Source: Clostridium_AD sp050717635
GTDB lineage: Bacteria > Bacillota > Clostridia > Clostridiales > Clostridiaceae
Assembly: GCF_050717635.1 (NCBI RefSeq)
Contig: NZ_JBOITO010000040.1
Location: 1-64,000, forward strand
DNA: 64,000 nucleotides
Reading direction: 5' to 3'
Positions 6,325 through 15,326 of the stretch are shown here, piece by piece. A program made the translations under genes and the position numbers. The notes beneath the pieces were generated by a model. It made no database searches. It was not told the DNA's origin and saw only the letters and a list, made by a program, of their open reading frames with translations. The stretch's first letter is position 1; each line of letters begins with the position of its first letter.

Positions 6325-6513
6325 TTAAGAATTCATTAGTATATCCATTTTGACCACACTTTCACATTTTTTTCTTGCTTCATCAGCTGTTTTTCCAGCA
6401 CCATCTATATTTTTATAAGAAGCAGCAGCGTAGAATGGATATTCTTTATTACTAGTTTTACTGATAGTAATATCAATATTCTTATTACAAATCATTACTT
6501 GATATGTTTCCAT
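6325..6513 (-). CDS. small protein of unknown function downstream of flagellin
   Basis: A 62-residue protein (METYQVMICNKN start) with RBS GGAGGT, lying between the flagellin terminator and the YjfB-like gene. The pattern of beta strands followed by GKTADEARKKCESVVK is reminiscent of small HicB-like folds, but similarity is too weak to name it. It has no membrane segment. Its position suggests a late flagellar or flagellin-associated role. Confidence 0.6.
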   Translation of the reverse strand: METYQVMICNKNIDITISKTSNKEYPFYAAASYKNIDGAGKTADEARKKCESVVKMDILMNS

Positions 6514-6533
6514 TAATTAATACCTCCATTTAA

Positions 6534-6563
6534 GAAAAAAGAGCCAGAGTTTTCACCCTGACT
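6534..6563 (-). terminator. flagellin terminator
   Basis: On the minus strand AGTCAGGG and CTCTGGCT pair (two G-U pairs) around a TGAAAA loop, followed by CTTTTTTC. It lies about 30 nt after the flagellin stop codon. Confidence 0.75.
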
Positions 6564-6592
6564 CCTTAATATTACTTTTATAAGTTTATCAA

Positions 6593-7939
6593 TTATCTTA
6601 ATAATTGAAGAACTTGTTGTGGTTGTTGGTTTGCTTGTGCAAGCATTGCTTGAGCAGCTTGATTAAGAATGTTGTTCTTTGAGAATGTTGACATTTCTTT
6701 AGCCATGTCAACGTCTCTGATTCTTGATTCAGCTGATGTCATGTTTTCTGATGCAGTTCCTAAATTAGCTATTGTGTGCTCTAATCTGTTTGAGAAAGCA
6801 CCAAGTTTTGATCTTTCTGATGAAACAGTATCAATTGCAGTTTGGATTGTAGTAATAGCTGCTGTTGCTGTAGCAGAATCAGTAACTTTAACTCCAGCTG
6901 TTCCTAAAGCTGCAGATCTCATGTCAGCAATGCCTACATTTAGCATTTGACCTTCATTTGCTCCAATTTGGAATGATAGTGTACCATTGTTATCAACTGT
7001 AGAAGTTGCAGTACCACCTGTAAACGTACTAAGAACATTTAATTCTAATCCTTTACCTGTACCATCTTGAATAGTTACATTATTTCCAACAGCTGAATAT
7101 TGAGCTCCACCTGCAATAGTAACTACTGCATCTGTTCCTGTATCAGTAGCTATGCCAGCAAAATCTCCTGTTACTCCTGAAATATCCATTTTAGAAGCAC
7201 TTCCAACACTATTAGCAGTAATGTTAAATGTACTAGATGCATCTAATGTAGCTTTTACACCTACTCCAGCATTATTAATAGTATCTAATACATTCTGATT
7301 TGTAGTTCCTAGTTCAAATGAAAACGATGTTCCATTTACTGTAATAGTACTAGCTGCAGCTAATGCAGTCGTAGATTGAGCAGTAGTAGCTTTATCAGTG
7401 GCAGCAGTAGCTACAGTTGCAGCAGTCATTGTTACAACAGCTCCTTTAGTAGTATCTCCAGTACCTCCTACTATAGCTATGCTTGCTGCATCTGCGCCTG
7501 TAACAGTTCCACTTACATTAGCTCCACCATTAAGAAGTTTCTTAGTATTGAACTCTGTGTTATTACCAATTCTATCTGTTTCAGCAACTAACTGATCCAT
7601 TTCTTTTTGGATTTGTCCCCTATCATTTGAATTTAGAGTATCATTTGATCCTTGAACTGCAAGCTCTCTCATTCTTTGAAGTATTGAAGTAGTTTCATTT
7701 AATGCACCTTCACCAGTTTGTAATAATGAAATACTGTCTTGGGCATTAGCTCCAGCCTGGTCAAGTCCTCTAATTTGTCCTCTCATCTTCTCTGATATAG
7801 CAAGACCTGCTGCATCGTCTCCAGCCTTGTTAATTCTAAGACCTGAAGAAAGTTTCTCCATAGATTTGTTAGCGTTACTTGCGTTTATACCCATGTTTCT
7901 GTTAGCGTTCATTGCACCTAAATTGTGATTGATTATCAT
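6593..7939 (-). CDS. hag: flagellin
   Basis: A 448-residue filament subunit, exported through the flagellar type III system and polymerised under the FliD cap. The N-terminal D0/D1 region (MIINHNLGAMNANRNM, then SSGLRINKAGDDAAGLAISE at about 32-51) and the C-terminal region (SRIRDVDMAKEMSTF... ending QQPQQVLQLLR) are canonical. Residues about 140-360 form a Thr/Ala/Val-rich variable surface domain. The leader is about 260 nt from the sigma-28-like promoter at 8208-8233 and carries a CsrA hairpin; SD AAGGAGGA is 8 nt before ATG. FliS, FliW and CsrA, which handle this protein, are all encoded just upstream. Confidence 0.97.
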   Translation of the reverse strand: MIINHNLGAMNANRNMGINASNANKSMEKLSSGLRINKAGDDAAGLAISEKMRGQIRGLDQAGANAQDSISLLQTGEGALNETTSILQRMRELAVQGSNDTLNSNDRGQIQKEMDQLVAETDRIGNNTEFNTKKLLNGGANVSGTVTGADAASIAIVGGTGDTTKGAVVTMTAATVATAATDKATTAQSTTALAAASTITVNGTSFSFELGTTNQNVLDTINNAGVGVKATLDASSTFNITANSVGSASKMDISGVTGDFAGIATDTGTDAVVTIAGGAQYSAVGNNVTIQDGTGKGLELNVLSTFTGGTATSTVDNNGTLSFQIGANEGQMLNVGIADMRSAALGTAGVKVTDSATATAAITTIQTAIDTVSSERSKLGAFSNRLEHTIANLGTASENMTSAESRIRDVDMAKEMSTFSKNNILNQAAQAMLAQANQQPQQVLQLLR

Positions 7940-7947
7940 AATATTAT

Positions 7948-7981
7948 TCCTCCTTGAAATTTTAGTAGGACATCCTTGTCC
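7948..7981 (-). promoter_or_regulatory. CsrA-binding hairpin plus SD-overlapping second site in flagellin leader
   Basis: On the minus strand GGACAAGGATGTCC (7981-7968) folds into a 5-bp stem (GGACA/TGTCC) with AGGA in the loop. It contains ACAAGGATGT, the core of the known SELEX consensus RUACARGGAUGU. A second CAAGGAGGA at 7956-7948 is the Shine-Dalgarno sequence itself. This two-site arrangement is that of the B. subtilis hag leader, where CsrA dimers block translation until FliW removes them. csrA and fliW lie 3.5-4 kb upstream on the same strand. Confidence 0.8.
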
Positions 7982-8207
7982 TCTAGTTTTATTTATAGTT
8001 AAGCTCGCTCTGAGCTGTACTAACTTGTTGAAATGTTTCTTTTCAATTTGTCATTGTTGCTTTTTGTTGAATTTCATCATATTTGCGATATCAAGGCTTT
8101 CAGAGCATTGTAAACATCAAGTTGATTTTCAACAGTTAGGCAACCTTCTGCCGTCATTTCCTTCTAATCTGAAGAAGTTTATTTGTAATTTCAACTTCTA
8201 ATATTAA

Positions 8208-8233
8208 TATCGTAAGTTAAATTTAATACTTTA
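8208..8233 (-). promoter_or_regulatory. sigma-28-type promoter of flagellin
   Basis: TAAA at 8233-8230 and GATA at 8211-8208 are separated by exactly 18 nt (TAAAGTAT-N11-TACGATAT). The leader would be about 260 nt. The remaining AT-rich sequence to 8367 shows no gene. Confidence 0.75.
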
Positions 8234-8367
8234 TAGTTTTATGAAAATAATTTTTAATTATATTTTCGACCTTTTTTCTAGAATATAACTTACTCATCTT
8301 CTTCATAATAAGTATATCGTACGAAACATTTCATACTTTATAGTTATTTGAAAATATTTTATACTTA

Positions 8368-8709
8368 TTATATTTGTTTATCAAATGTCCCTGAATTTGC
8401 ATAAAAACTTTTGTTATAATTCCTATTAGCACTCCTCGTAACTTGTATCTTATCTAATTCACATTTTGTACTTTCTTTCTTCTCTAGCATTAATTCTGAT
8501 AATTCTTTCTCTGCATTTAATATATCTAGTTCACTACATAGCTTTCTGAATTCTTCAGTAGAACACTGAAACTTCTCCATATTCTCGATAACCGTTTGCC
8601 TACTATTAAGTAATTCATCTAACTTATAAATTTCGTCCTGTTTAAGTACCTTAATAAGCTCTACAGTCACTTGCTTGAATTGTACTAACATTTGTTTTAA
8701 TTCACTCAT
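8368..8709 (-). CDS. FliT-like flagellar chaperone (putative)
   Basis: A 113-residue alpha-helical protein following fliD by 24 nt. Size, helical pattern (three long helices over residues 1-85) and position after fliS-fliD fit FliT-type chaperones, which bind FliD before export; sequence conservation in this family is low. Start ATG at 8709, 8 nt after GGAG; an ATG at 8715 is too close to the SD. The basic Ser/Asn-rich tail is unstructured. Confidence 0.6.
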   Translation of the reverse strand: MSELKQMLVQFKQVTVELIKVLKQDEIYKLDELLNSRQTVIENMEKFQCSTEEFRKLCSELDILNAEKELSELMLEKKESTKCELDKIQVTRSANRNYNKSFYANSGTFDKQI

Positions 8710-8733
8710 AAACATTTCTCCATTTTATAGATT

Positions 8734-10344
8734 TTACTGACCTTGGCTAAATTGTTGAGTTAACCAACTTGATTGAGAATTCAATTTATTCATTGCAACT
8801 TCTAACCTAGCAAACCTTGTATAAAAACTATTTTCCCTAACAGCAAGCTTTTTAGTAAGTTCACTTATAAATTTATCTTTTTGTTTCATCTGTTCAGATA
8901 AAAGGTTTTTAAATTCTGTAGTATTACCTTTTATACCTGCTTTTTTAAGTAATATTCCTTTTTCGCCAAAAGGATTAGTATAGTCTTCCACTATAGCATT
9001 TAATTTCTGGAATATGCCCTTTTCATTATCATTTTCACCAGATTTACTAAATAAATCAGCAACTCCAGGTCCATTACTTTTTAATGCATCAGAAAATTTC
9101 TTTTTAGCTTGGTCAGCTGTTAAACTCTCATCAACAACAATTTTTCCTCTCTGCGTATAGTCCTTTGAAGTAGTAAATCCTAAATCTTTAAGAGTAATGG
9201 AAACTCCCTCCACAGAATCAAAGAAAGCACTTCTCATTGAACTTAGCATAGAATTCAGATTGCTATCTCCCTTAATTAAGCCTTCTTTGGCTTTATCTTC
9301 CCATATTTTTATTTCTTCTGGTTCCATTTCTTTCTTTTGGTCCTCTGTTAAAGGTTTGAAACTATATTGTTTCTTTTGTTCTACTTTTTCCTTTACTTTA
9401 TCAATAAGTTCATTGTATTTAGTTATAAAACCCATTATTTTATCATAGGTTTTATCTGTGTTTACTGTTACTGATAATGTTGTTTCTCCTATTCCTTTTA
9501 ATGCATAATTGATTCCATCTATAGTAAAATTATTTGTTGCTTTGTTGTCTACAGAAATTGGATTGTCAATATCTCCACCAGGAGGTACTACAGTTAGATT
9601 AGCATATCTCCCTAATTTCTTTGCTAAAGTTATTATGCCACTTGTTGGATCAAGTGGATCTTCTAAAATCGCTGGAATTCCACCATCAATCTTTAAAGCC
9701 TGCATTAAATCTTCTGATCCAGATATATCTAAAGTAGCTAATTCACCTTGCCCTTTTGTTTCGAAGGAAAAACTCTGCGTAAGTTCACTAAATCTTGCAA
9801 TTACAGTTCCATTTGTTTCACTATCGACTTTGTCTGTAAATTGTTGAATTGTCATACTAGCAGCACCATCAACAGTAATATCAATAGCCGCTTCTCCATT
9901 TACAGCAAATGTAATCTTGTTTCCATCAAGTAAATTAGGAGTTAACTCTGATAACTTACTTGAAGTAGTTTTACCCACTAAAGCTATTCCACTTACTTTG
10001 GCTCCCTTAGCAAGTTCCGTTACATTTACTATATAATTTCCTTCCACAGCGCCAACCCCAGCTGTTGCTGTTGCCGATGATGAACCTACACTACTTGAAA
10101 TATCATATCCTGAATAATTCTTCTGCATTAATAAATTATCATTTGGCTTAATATTATCCATATAAGAATTTTTAAGCCCTCTAGTGTCATTTATAAGCTC
10201 TCTATATATATCCTGCTTCCATTGAATAACTTGTTTATCTTGCTTTTGTTTATCCACTTTCATATTATAAGGCTGCATCATTTGCTTCACTAATGTATCC
10301 GTATCAAGCCCCGTAGCCATACCGCCAATTCTCATACCTGCCAT
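8734..10344 (-). CDS. fliD: flagellar filament cap protein FliD (HAP2)
   Basis: A 536-residue protein that caps the growing filament and guides flagellin polymerisation. The N-terminal FliD motif GMATGLDTDTLVKQMM is at residues 8-23 followed by the coiled region with QWKQDIYRELIND. The C-terminal FliD domain (about 275-530) ends in a helix with FYTRFARLEVAMNKLNSQSS. Length is within the family range. It lies between fliS (18 nt upstream) and the FliT-like gene, the usual cap/chaperone cluster. RBS AGGGGAT before ATG. Confidence 0.96.
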   Translation of the reverse strand: MAGMRIGGMATGLDTDTLVKQMMQPYNMKVDKQKQDKQVIQWKQDIYRELINDTRGLKNSYMDNIKPNDNLLMQKNYSGYDISSSVGSSSATATAGVGAVEGNYIVNVTELAKGAKVSGIALVGKTTSSKLSELTPNLLDGNKITFAVNGEAAIDITVDGAASMTIQQFTDKVDSETNGTVIARFSELTQSFSFETKGQGELATLDISGSEDLMQALKIDGGIPAILEDPLDPTSGIITLAKKLGRYANLTVVPPGGDIDNPISVDNKATNNFTIDGINYALKGIGETTLSVTVNTDKTYDKIMGFITKYNELIDKVKEKVEQKKQYSFKPLTEDQKKEMEPEEIKIWEDKAKEGLIKGDSNLNSMLSSMRSAFFDSVEGVSITLKDLGFTTSKDYTQRGKIVVDESLTADQAKKKFSDALKSNGPGVADLFSKSGENDNEKGIFQKLNAIVEDYTNPFGEKGILLKKAGIKGNTTEFKNLLSEQMKQKDKFISELTKKLAVRENSFYTRFARLEVAMNKLNSQSSWLTQQFSQGQ

Positions 10345-10362
10345 ATATTATCATCCCCTATT

Positions 10363-10758
10363 TTATTTCTTACCTTTAGTCCTCTTATAAGCCTCATTCC
10401 AAGTGTCCCTAACATCATCAATCAGTGGAATTATTTCATTCATAATCTCTTCACTCTTCTTCATATTTGCATCTGCAAGTCTTCTAACTATAAAATCATA
10501 AACCTTCATCAAACTCTCTGCCCACTCTCCACCTTTTGCCACATCCAAAGTTACCATTAACTCATAAAATATATTCTGCGTTTTCACAATATTCTCATGA
10601 GCCTTTTTAACATCTCTATCTATAATTGCTTGTCTACCTATTTTTGCGAACTTCGTAGCTCCCTCAACTAGCATTAAAAGGAGTTGATCCTTTGATGCAA
10701 AATTCACGCTATTATTTTTATAAGTATTAAATGCATTTCCATAAGCGTTCATTGCCAT
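10363..10758 (-). CDS. fliS: flagellar export chaperone FliS
   Basis: A 131-residue four-helix chaperone that binds the flagellin C-terminus in the cytoplasm and prevents premature polymerisation. Family features are the N-terminal NAYGNAFNTYKNNSV, then LLLMLVEGATKFAKIGRQAI (about 27-46), KAHENIVKTQNIFYELM and GGEWAESLMKVYDFIVRRL. In gram-positives FliS also connects to the FliW-CsrA circuit by binding flagellin. RBS GGAGGAGT precedes ATG. Confidence 0.95.
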   Translation of the reverse strand: MAMNAYGNAFNTYKNNSVNFASKDQLLLMLVEGATKFAKIGRQAIIDRDVKKAHENIVKTQNIFYELMVTLDVAKGGEWAESLMKVYDFIVRRLADANMKKSEEIMNEIIPLIDDVRDTWNEAYKRTKGKK

Positions 10759-10770
10759 ACTCCTCCACCC

Positions 10771-11061
10771 CTACTTTTTAGTATCTATAAAATTTCCAAT
10801 TATTCTTTGCTCTTTTTCCAATGCCTCTTTAAATACCTCAATCTCATATTGATTATTTCTCGACGCACCTATGGATATTTTATGTTTCTTCTTATATTTT
10901 GAAAGCTTGTACTTATATTCTTCATAGGAGCTTGAATTATCTCTAGGATTTCTATCTTTGTTTACAGTTATTGCATTTTTCCTATGAACTACACCAGATT
11001 TTGTTGTATCCTTAACTCTTTGTCTTAATTCAACATCAATTTTATTTAATTTAAATTCCAT
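10771..11061 (-). CDS. hypothetical protein in the fliS-flaG interval
   Basis: A 96-residue basic, hydrophilic protein (MEFKLNKIDVELRQRVKD start) with a Lys/Tyr-rich middle (YEEYKYKLSKYKKKHKIS) and a helical end. No signal peptide or membrane segment. RBS AGGAGGG is strong, spacing to fliS is 12 nt and to flaG 29 nt, so it belongs to the late flagellar operon. I do not recognise a family; a small cytoplasmic chaperone or export-substrate adaptor is possible. Confidence 0.65.
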   Translation of the reverse strand: MEFKLNKIDVELRQRVKDTTKSGVVHRKNAITVNKDRNPRDNSSSYEEYKYKLSKYKKKHKISIGASRNNQYEIEVFKEALEKEQRIIGNFIDTKK

Positions 11062-11090
11062 AATAGCCCTCCTATCTTTATTCTAAAGGG

Positions 11091-11438
11091 TCATGCTTTT
11101 TTATTTACTAAAATACCAGCCATTTCACACATTTTAGCTACCATATCCAATATCTTTTTAGAAGGAATTTCTTTTATCACTTCATTGGTGTTATTATCAA
11201 TTACGCTTACAATCATTTGGTTAAGAACATCATGCTTTTGATATCTAACATGGGTACCTTCACCTTCTAAAAATTTATTAATTTTAATAACTGCATTTTT
11301 AATTTGTTTTTCACTATCATCTTTTTCATTAAATAAATTATTAACTTCAACAGGTTTTGATACCACAACAGTTTCTGGTGCTTTGTAAAATCTATCTATA
11401 TCCATCGTACTACTTTGACCAATACCCCCAATATTCAT
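11091..11438 (-). CDS. flaG: FlaG family protein
   Basis: A 115-residue protein with a disordered N-terminus (about 1-45) and the conserved FlaG domain: INKFLEGEGTHVRYQKHD, VSVIDNNTNEVIKEIPSKKI (about 77-96) and a C-terminal helix. FlaG proteins affect filament length or stability in several bacteria; the mechanism is not settled. It lies 14 nt after csrA and starts at ATG 11438 with GGGGGAAG. Confidence 0.9.
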   Translation of the reverse strand: MNIGGIGQSSTMDIDRFYKAPETVVVSKPVEVNNLFNEKDDSEKQIKNAVIKINKFLEGEGTHVRYQKHDVLNQMIVSVIDNNTNEVIKEIPSKKILDMVAKMCEMAGILVNKKA

Positions 11439-11452
11439 AACTTCCCCCTAAT

Positions 11453-11668
11453 TTATTTCTTTAACTTTTCTAACGCTGATGCATCAAAGGTCATAGCTTT
11501 TTGATTTTCAGACTCTACTTCTATATAGAGCTCTTTCCGAAGTATTCCAATTTCTTTTGGTGCACTTATTGCAATTTTTACTGAACCATTTTCAATCTTT
11601 ACTATAGTTATCTCTACATCTTCACCTATAAGTAATGATTCACCTTTTTTCCTACTGATTACTAACAT
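11453..11668 (-). CDS. csrA: carbon storage regulator CsrA, translational regulator
   Basis: A 71-residue RNA-binding dimer. The canonical start MLVISRKKGESLLIG, VEITIVKI and KIAISAPKEI residues (with the ILRKELY segment) define the beta-sheet RNA-binding surface. The C-terminal tail is about 10 residues longer than the E. coli protein, typical of the Gram-positive form that FliW engages. The expected target is the flagellin leader hairpin at 7968-7981. It is directly downstream of fliW. RBS AAGGGGGA. Confidence 0.97.
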   Translation of the reverse strand: MLVISRKKGESLLIGEDVEITIVKIENGSVKIAISAPKEIGILRKELYIEVESENQKAMTFDASALEKLKK

Positions 11669-11708
11669 TACCTGTCCCCCTTGCTTCTCTTTATCATGAT
11701 AGAAATTA

Positions 11709-12143
11709 TTATTTATTGACTACTTTAAATAGAGGTTCTTTTACTTTGTATTTATCATTATCTAATATTAATTGTTCCCCTAATTTTGCTTTTATATTAA
11801 TAATGATTGGGGCTTTTAAATTAGTAGTCATATTCTCTATATTTGAATTTAAAGTTACTGTAGTTAGTACTTCTACATCTTCAGGTATCTCTATTCCAAG
11901 TTCTTTTAAATTAGTTTCTGGTATTTTAAATTCATAATCTATAAGGATGGTAAAGGGGGATACCAAAACTAAACCAATTGCAATATTTTCAATTGAGTGT
12001 AATATACTAAAGGCCTCATTACTTTTTAGTGGAAAAATTATAAACTTTTTAAGTTCCTTAAAGCCTGGTAACCCTTTTTTGAACACTATAACATCTTCTT
12101 CGCTGTATGATACAACTCCATGGTACTTAGTAACTATCTCCAT
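11709..12143 (-). CDS. fliW: flagellar assembly factor FliW
   Basis: A 144-residue beta-barrel protein that binds CsrA non-competitively and binds flagellin, coupling flagellin secretion to its translation. Recognisable segments: VIVFKKGLPGF (about 18-28), FSILHSIENIAIGLVLVSPF (about 45-64) and the C-terminal NLKAPIIIN. The order fliW-csrA followed by flagellar assembly genes is conserved in Firmicutes. It lies 28 nt after flgL. Confidence 0.96.
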   Translation of the reverse strand: MEIVTKYHGVVSYSEEDVIVFKKGLPGFKELKKFIIFPLKSNEAFSILHSIENIAIGLVLVSPFTILIDYEFKIPETNLKELGIEIPEDVEVLTTVTLNSNIENMTTNLKAPIIINIKAKLGEQLILDNDKYKVKEPLFKVVNK

Positions 12144-12171
12144 ATTACAAACTCACTCCCTTAGTTTTAAT

Positions 12172-13143
12172 CTATCTTAAGTAATCAAGTAATGTAGGTT
12201 GAATAACCTTAGCACTTGTTTGAAGAGATGCCATATATATATTTTGCATAGTAGCATATTCCATTACTGTTTCTGTAATATCTATATCTTCTGTTGCAGA
12301 TAAAATTTCAGTCATATTAAAGTTTGCATCTACATTTCTAGATTCAGCACTTTCCATTCTGTTTTGCTTAGCACCAACTTGTGAACGTAGTTTTAGTATA
12401 TTAGTCATAGCACTTTGAATACCTTCCAAGTCTCCACCAGTCAATTCACTAGTAGCCCCATCATCAAGATGGTTTGTAATATTACTCAATAATTCCATAA
12501 GATTATCCCCATCTCCATAGTTCATAATTTCTGTGGCTGTAACATTGTACTCCATAGTTACTCCTTGGGATACTTCCACTGAAATCTTTGAATTTATTTG
12601 ATTATATTCTGTAGCACCTGCTCCTGTAATATCTACTAATTCTCCTCCTCCAACCTGTGAATATACTAATCGGCTATTCTTATCGTCTATACCACCCGAG
12701 GCTATTTCTGTAGGTTTAGTAGTTCCTCTTGTCCCACCAAATATAAATTTACCATCAAAAGATGTATTTAATAAATTTGACAGTTCCTCTACTCTTTGAT
12801 TTACTTCATCCTTAACAGCTTGTCTTTGATCATCACCATAGCCACCATTTCCGGTAGAAACTAAAAGTTCGTCTATTCTTCCTACTACAAAGCCCATCCT
12901 ATCTAATGTTTCATCTGTCATGTCAAGCCAATTTGTTGTACTTTTTATATTACTATTATATTGCTTATTTGCATCTATTTCTGAATACATTTGCATTATC
13001 TTAGATGCTTTAGCAGGATCATCTGAAGGTTTTGTTATTTGTTTACCTGAACTCATTTGGTTCTGTATCTTACTCAGATTTGTTAAATTTGTTCTCATAT
13101 CCCTTAAAAAATTGTTAGATAGCATTTTATTGGTTATTCTCAT
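12172..13143 (-). CDS. flgL: flagellar hook-filament junction protein FlgL (HAP3)
   Basis: A 323-residue flagellin-like protein joining the hook to the filament. N-terminus MRITNKMLSNNFLRDM and the flagellin-type QMSSGKQITKPSDDPAKASK (about 30-49); C-terminal helix with TVMEYATMQNIYMASLQTS. The middle holds FIFGGTRGTTKP, common in FlgL. It follows flgK by 33 nt. RBS GGGGTGA. Confidence 0.96.
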   Translation of the reverse strand: MRITNKMLSNNFLRDMRTNLTNLSKIQNQMSSGKQITKPSDDPAKASKIMQMYSEIDANKQYNSNIKSTTNWLDMTDETLDRMGFVVGRIDELLVSTGNGGYGDDQRQAVKDEVNQRVEELSNLLNTSFDGKFIFGGTRGTTKPTEIASGGIDDKNSRLVYSQVGGGELVDITGAGATEYNQINSKISVEVSQGVTMEYNVTATEIMNYGDGDNLMELLSNITNHLDDGATSELTGGDLEGIQSAMTNILKLRSQVGAKQNRMESAESRNVDANFNMTEILSATEDIDITETVMEYATMQNIYMASLQTSAKVIQPTLLDYLR

Positions 13144-13176
13144 ATCTTCACCCCTTCATACAATTGAATTTATTAT

Positions 13177-14898
13177 TTATCTTTTTAAGCCATTAATAAT
13201 AAGATCTAGTAGTTCATCAACAGTTGAAATAATCTTTGCATTAGCTTGATAAGCATGTTGATATTGAATCATATTAGCCATTTCCTCATCCAAAGATACG
13301 CCTGATATGGAGGCCCTTGACTCATTTAATCCTGCTAGTAGCACTTCATGGTTTTCAACAGTTTTTTTAGCTGTTTGTGTTTGAACTCCTAGTCTACTTA
13401 CGAAATCTGTAAAATAGCCGCTAATAGTCATTCCATTGGAAGATGAGTTAATAGAACTAACTTTTGTAGCATCGAGATTTACTTTACCGGTCAAAAATAG
13501 ATCTCTTGTTGTACCCTCATTTATACCTTGAATCTCTAATTTAATATATCTAAGCTGGGCAATAGCAACTGCTCTGGTATTATCAGTTGGCCCAGATGTA
13601 GCATCTTTCCCAGTGTTTATAAGCATTGGATTTTCAAGGATATCTTCATTAACTGTAATGTTCCCTGCTGTAATTTCTGTTTCACCAGAAACATTATTAT
13701 CACTGTTAACGAAAAACTTAAGGCCATCACCTGCTTCAGTTAGACTACCACTATGCACAGCATTTATAGAAAAAGCAATCCCTTTAGCTAAGGCATTTAA
13801 CTCTCCTACATATTTATCTATATCCTTTTGTACAGACATATATCCTTGTAATTCTCCAGTTTTAGGAGTAAATAGTTTTAAATCACTAAACTCTGGATCA
13901 GTTATATCTTCAATTTTAGTACCAGCTCCATCTATGGCATTGCCATCCTTATCTGCCCATAGAACTCTACCTTGATCTAAACTTTTATATTGGTCATCAG
14001 TCAATTCCATATTTATAGTTACTTTATTAGCATCCGATGACGTATCCCCATTTTTATAATAAGTAACATCATAAGTTGTTCCATCTACATTTTTTTCTAT
14101 TGAACTTATGTAAGAAAATCTTCTAACATCATCGTTAGGACTAGACTTTATAAGATATGAGTTTACCATACCACCATTTTTGTCCGTTCTAATATCTTGC
14201 CCACCAAGCGTTTTCTTTTCAATAGTAATACCAAACTTTACACTTAGCTGATCTACTAGAAGATCCCTTTTATCCATTAAATCATTCGGCTCATTTCCAC
14301 CAACTTTTACAGCTACAACCTGTTGATTTAACTCATTTATTTGATCAAGCATATTATTTACATCCACAACATTCAGCTTAATAACATCTTGACTATTGCC
14401 TTTTATTTTTATAAGTTGGTTATAAGTATTGTTTAATTCATCTGTAAGCGCTCTAGATTGTTCTGCTACCACTGTTCTTGAGTTAGAGCTTTCAGGGCTT
14501 CTGGTAAGATCTTGCCAAGAATTAAACATCTCATCCATTAAGCTTGACACACCACTGTCACTAGGTTCATTCATAATACTCTCAATCTCTGAAAGGAATT
14601 TTTCGCGCCCTGCGTAGTAACCCATTGTTCCATTTTCCGTTCTTACCTGATAATCTAAAAAGGTATCTCTAATTCTTACTATGGCGGATACCTGTACACC
14701 AGTACCGAGTTGTCCAACACCCATAGCATTATTCATACTAGGCATTCCAAAAGGCCTTGTCGTCTCCATAGTAGCTCTTTGCCTTGAATAGCCTTCTGTG
14801 TTAGCATTAGCTATGTTATGACTAGTTACATCAAGCGCCTTTTGTTGAGCGCTCATACCCCTTGTAGCCACATTAAAAGTTGAAAATAATCCTGACAT
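13177..14898 (-). CDS. flgK: flagellar hook-filament junction protein FlgK (HAP1)
   Basis: A 573-residue junction protein. The N-terminal rod/hook-type motif ALDVTSHNIANANTEGYSRQ is at about 22-41 and the C-terminal motif EEMANMIQYQHAYQANAKII at about 535-554. Length is typical. It is exported with chaperone FlgN, encoded 15 nt upstream. RBS GAGGTGA before ATG. Confidence 0.97.
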   Translation of the reverse strand: MSGLFSTFNVATRGMSAQQKALDVTSHNIANANTEGYSRQRATMETTRPFGMPSMNNAMGVGQLGTGVQVSAIVRIRDTFLDYQVRTENGTMGYYAGREKFLSEIESIMNEPSDSGVSSLMDEMFNSWQDLTRSPESSNSRTVVAEQSRALTDELNNTYNQLIKIKGNSQDVIKLNVVDVNNMLDQINELNQQVVAVKVGGNEPNDLMDKRDLLVDQLSVKFGITIEKKTLGGQDIRTDKNGGMVNSYLIKSSPNDDVRRFSYISSIEKNVDGTTYDVTYYKNGDTSSDANKVTINMELTDDQYKSLDQGRVLWADKDGNAIDGAGTKIEDITDPEFSDLKLFTPKTGELQGYMSVQKDIDKYVGELNALAKGIAFSINAVHSGSLTEAGDGLKFFVNSDNNVSGETEITAGNITVNEDILENPMLINTGKDATSGPTDNTRAVAIAQLRYIKLEIQGINEGTTRDLFLTGKVNLDATKVSSINSSSNGMTISGYFTDFVSRLGVQTQTAKKTVENHEVLLAGLNESRASISGVSLDEEMANMIQYQHAYQANAKIISTVDELLDLIINGLKR

Positions 14899-14913
14899 TT
14901 AAATCACCTCACA

Positions 14914-15324
14914 CTATTTGTTTATTTTACCTCTTGAATTGTAAGTTGCTTTCTCTCTTACTGGATTTAATATATTAAGAATTCTACTTGTAAAACTAAG
15001 TCCTTGTTTTATAAGTAACTCATTAGTATCCTTTTGCACTTTAACTTCTTGTAATATAGCTTTAATTTTATAATAATTTTTCTCAATCTCTACGTCTCTA
15101 AATTCTTCAACTATCTCACTCATAGCTCTGTTTTCAGTGATTTTTCTCCGGGAAACTTCCATAGCTGCAATGTTTGTATTAGCTTTTTTTATGGTATCCA
15201 CGCAATTTTCCATTCCAAAGATGTCACTTTTAATTATGCATCTATGTTGCTCTTCAAGTGCACTCAGAAGCGTGGTCACAGCTTCTATTTCCTGAATCAT
15301 AACAGTATTTAGTTTATTTTTCAT
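14914..15324 (-). CDS. flgN: FlgN family export chaperone
   Basis: A 136-residue, almost entirely helical cytoplasmic protein between flgM and flgK, the standard position of FlgN, the chaperone of FlgK and FlgL. Features include the N-terminal amphipathic helix (TVMIQEIEAVTTLLSALEEQH) and a C-terminal helix with LLIKQGLSFTSRILNIL. The start follows the flgM stop by 2 nt, indicating coupling. Confidence 0.88.
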   Translation of the reverse strand: MKNKLNTVMIQEIEAVTTLLSALEEQHRCIIKSDIFGMENCVDTIKKANTNIAAMEVSRRKITENRAMSEIVEEFRDVEIEKNYYKIKAILQEVKVQKDTNELLIKQGLSFTSRILNILNPVREKATYNSRGKINK

Positions 15325-15326
15325 AA

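Noticed and set aside
7376..7595. Ser- or Ala-rich plus-strand frames opposite flagellin
   Set aside because: Antisense shadows of the Thr/Ala-rich variable domain; no RBS.
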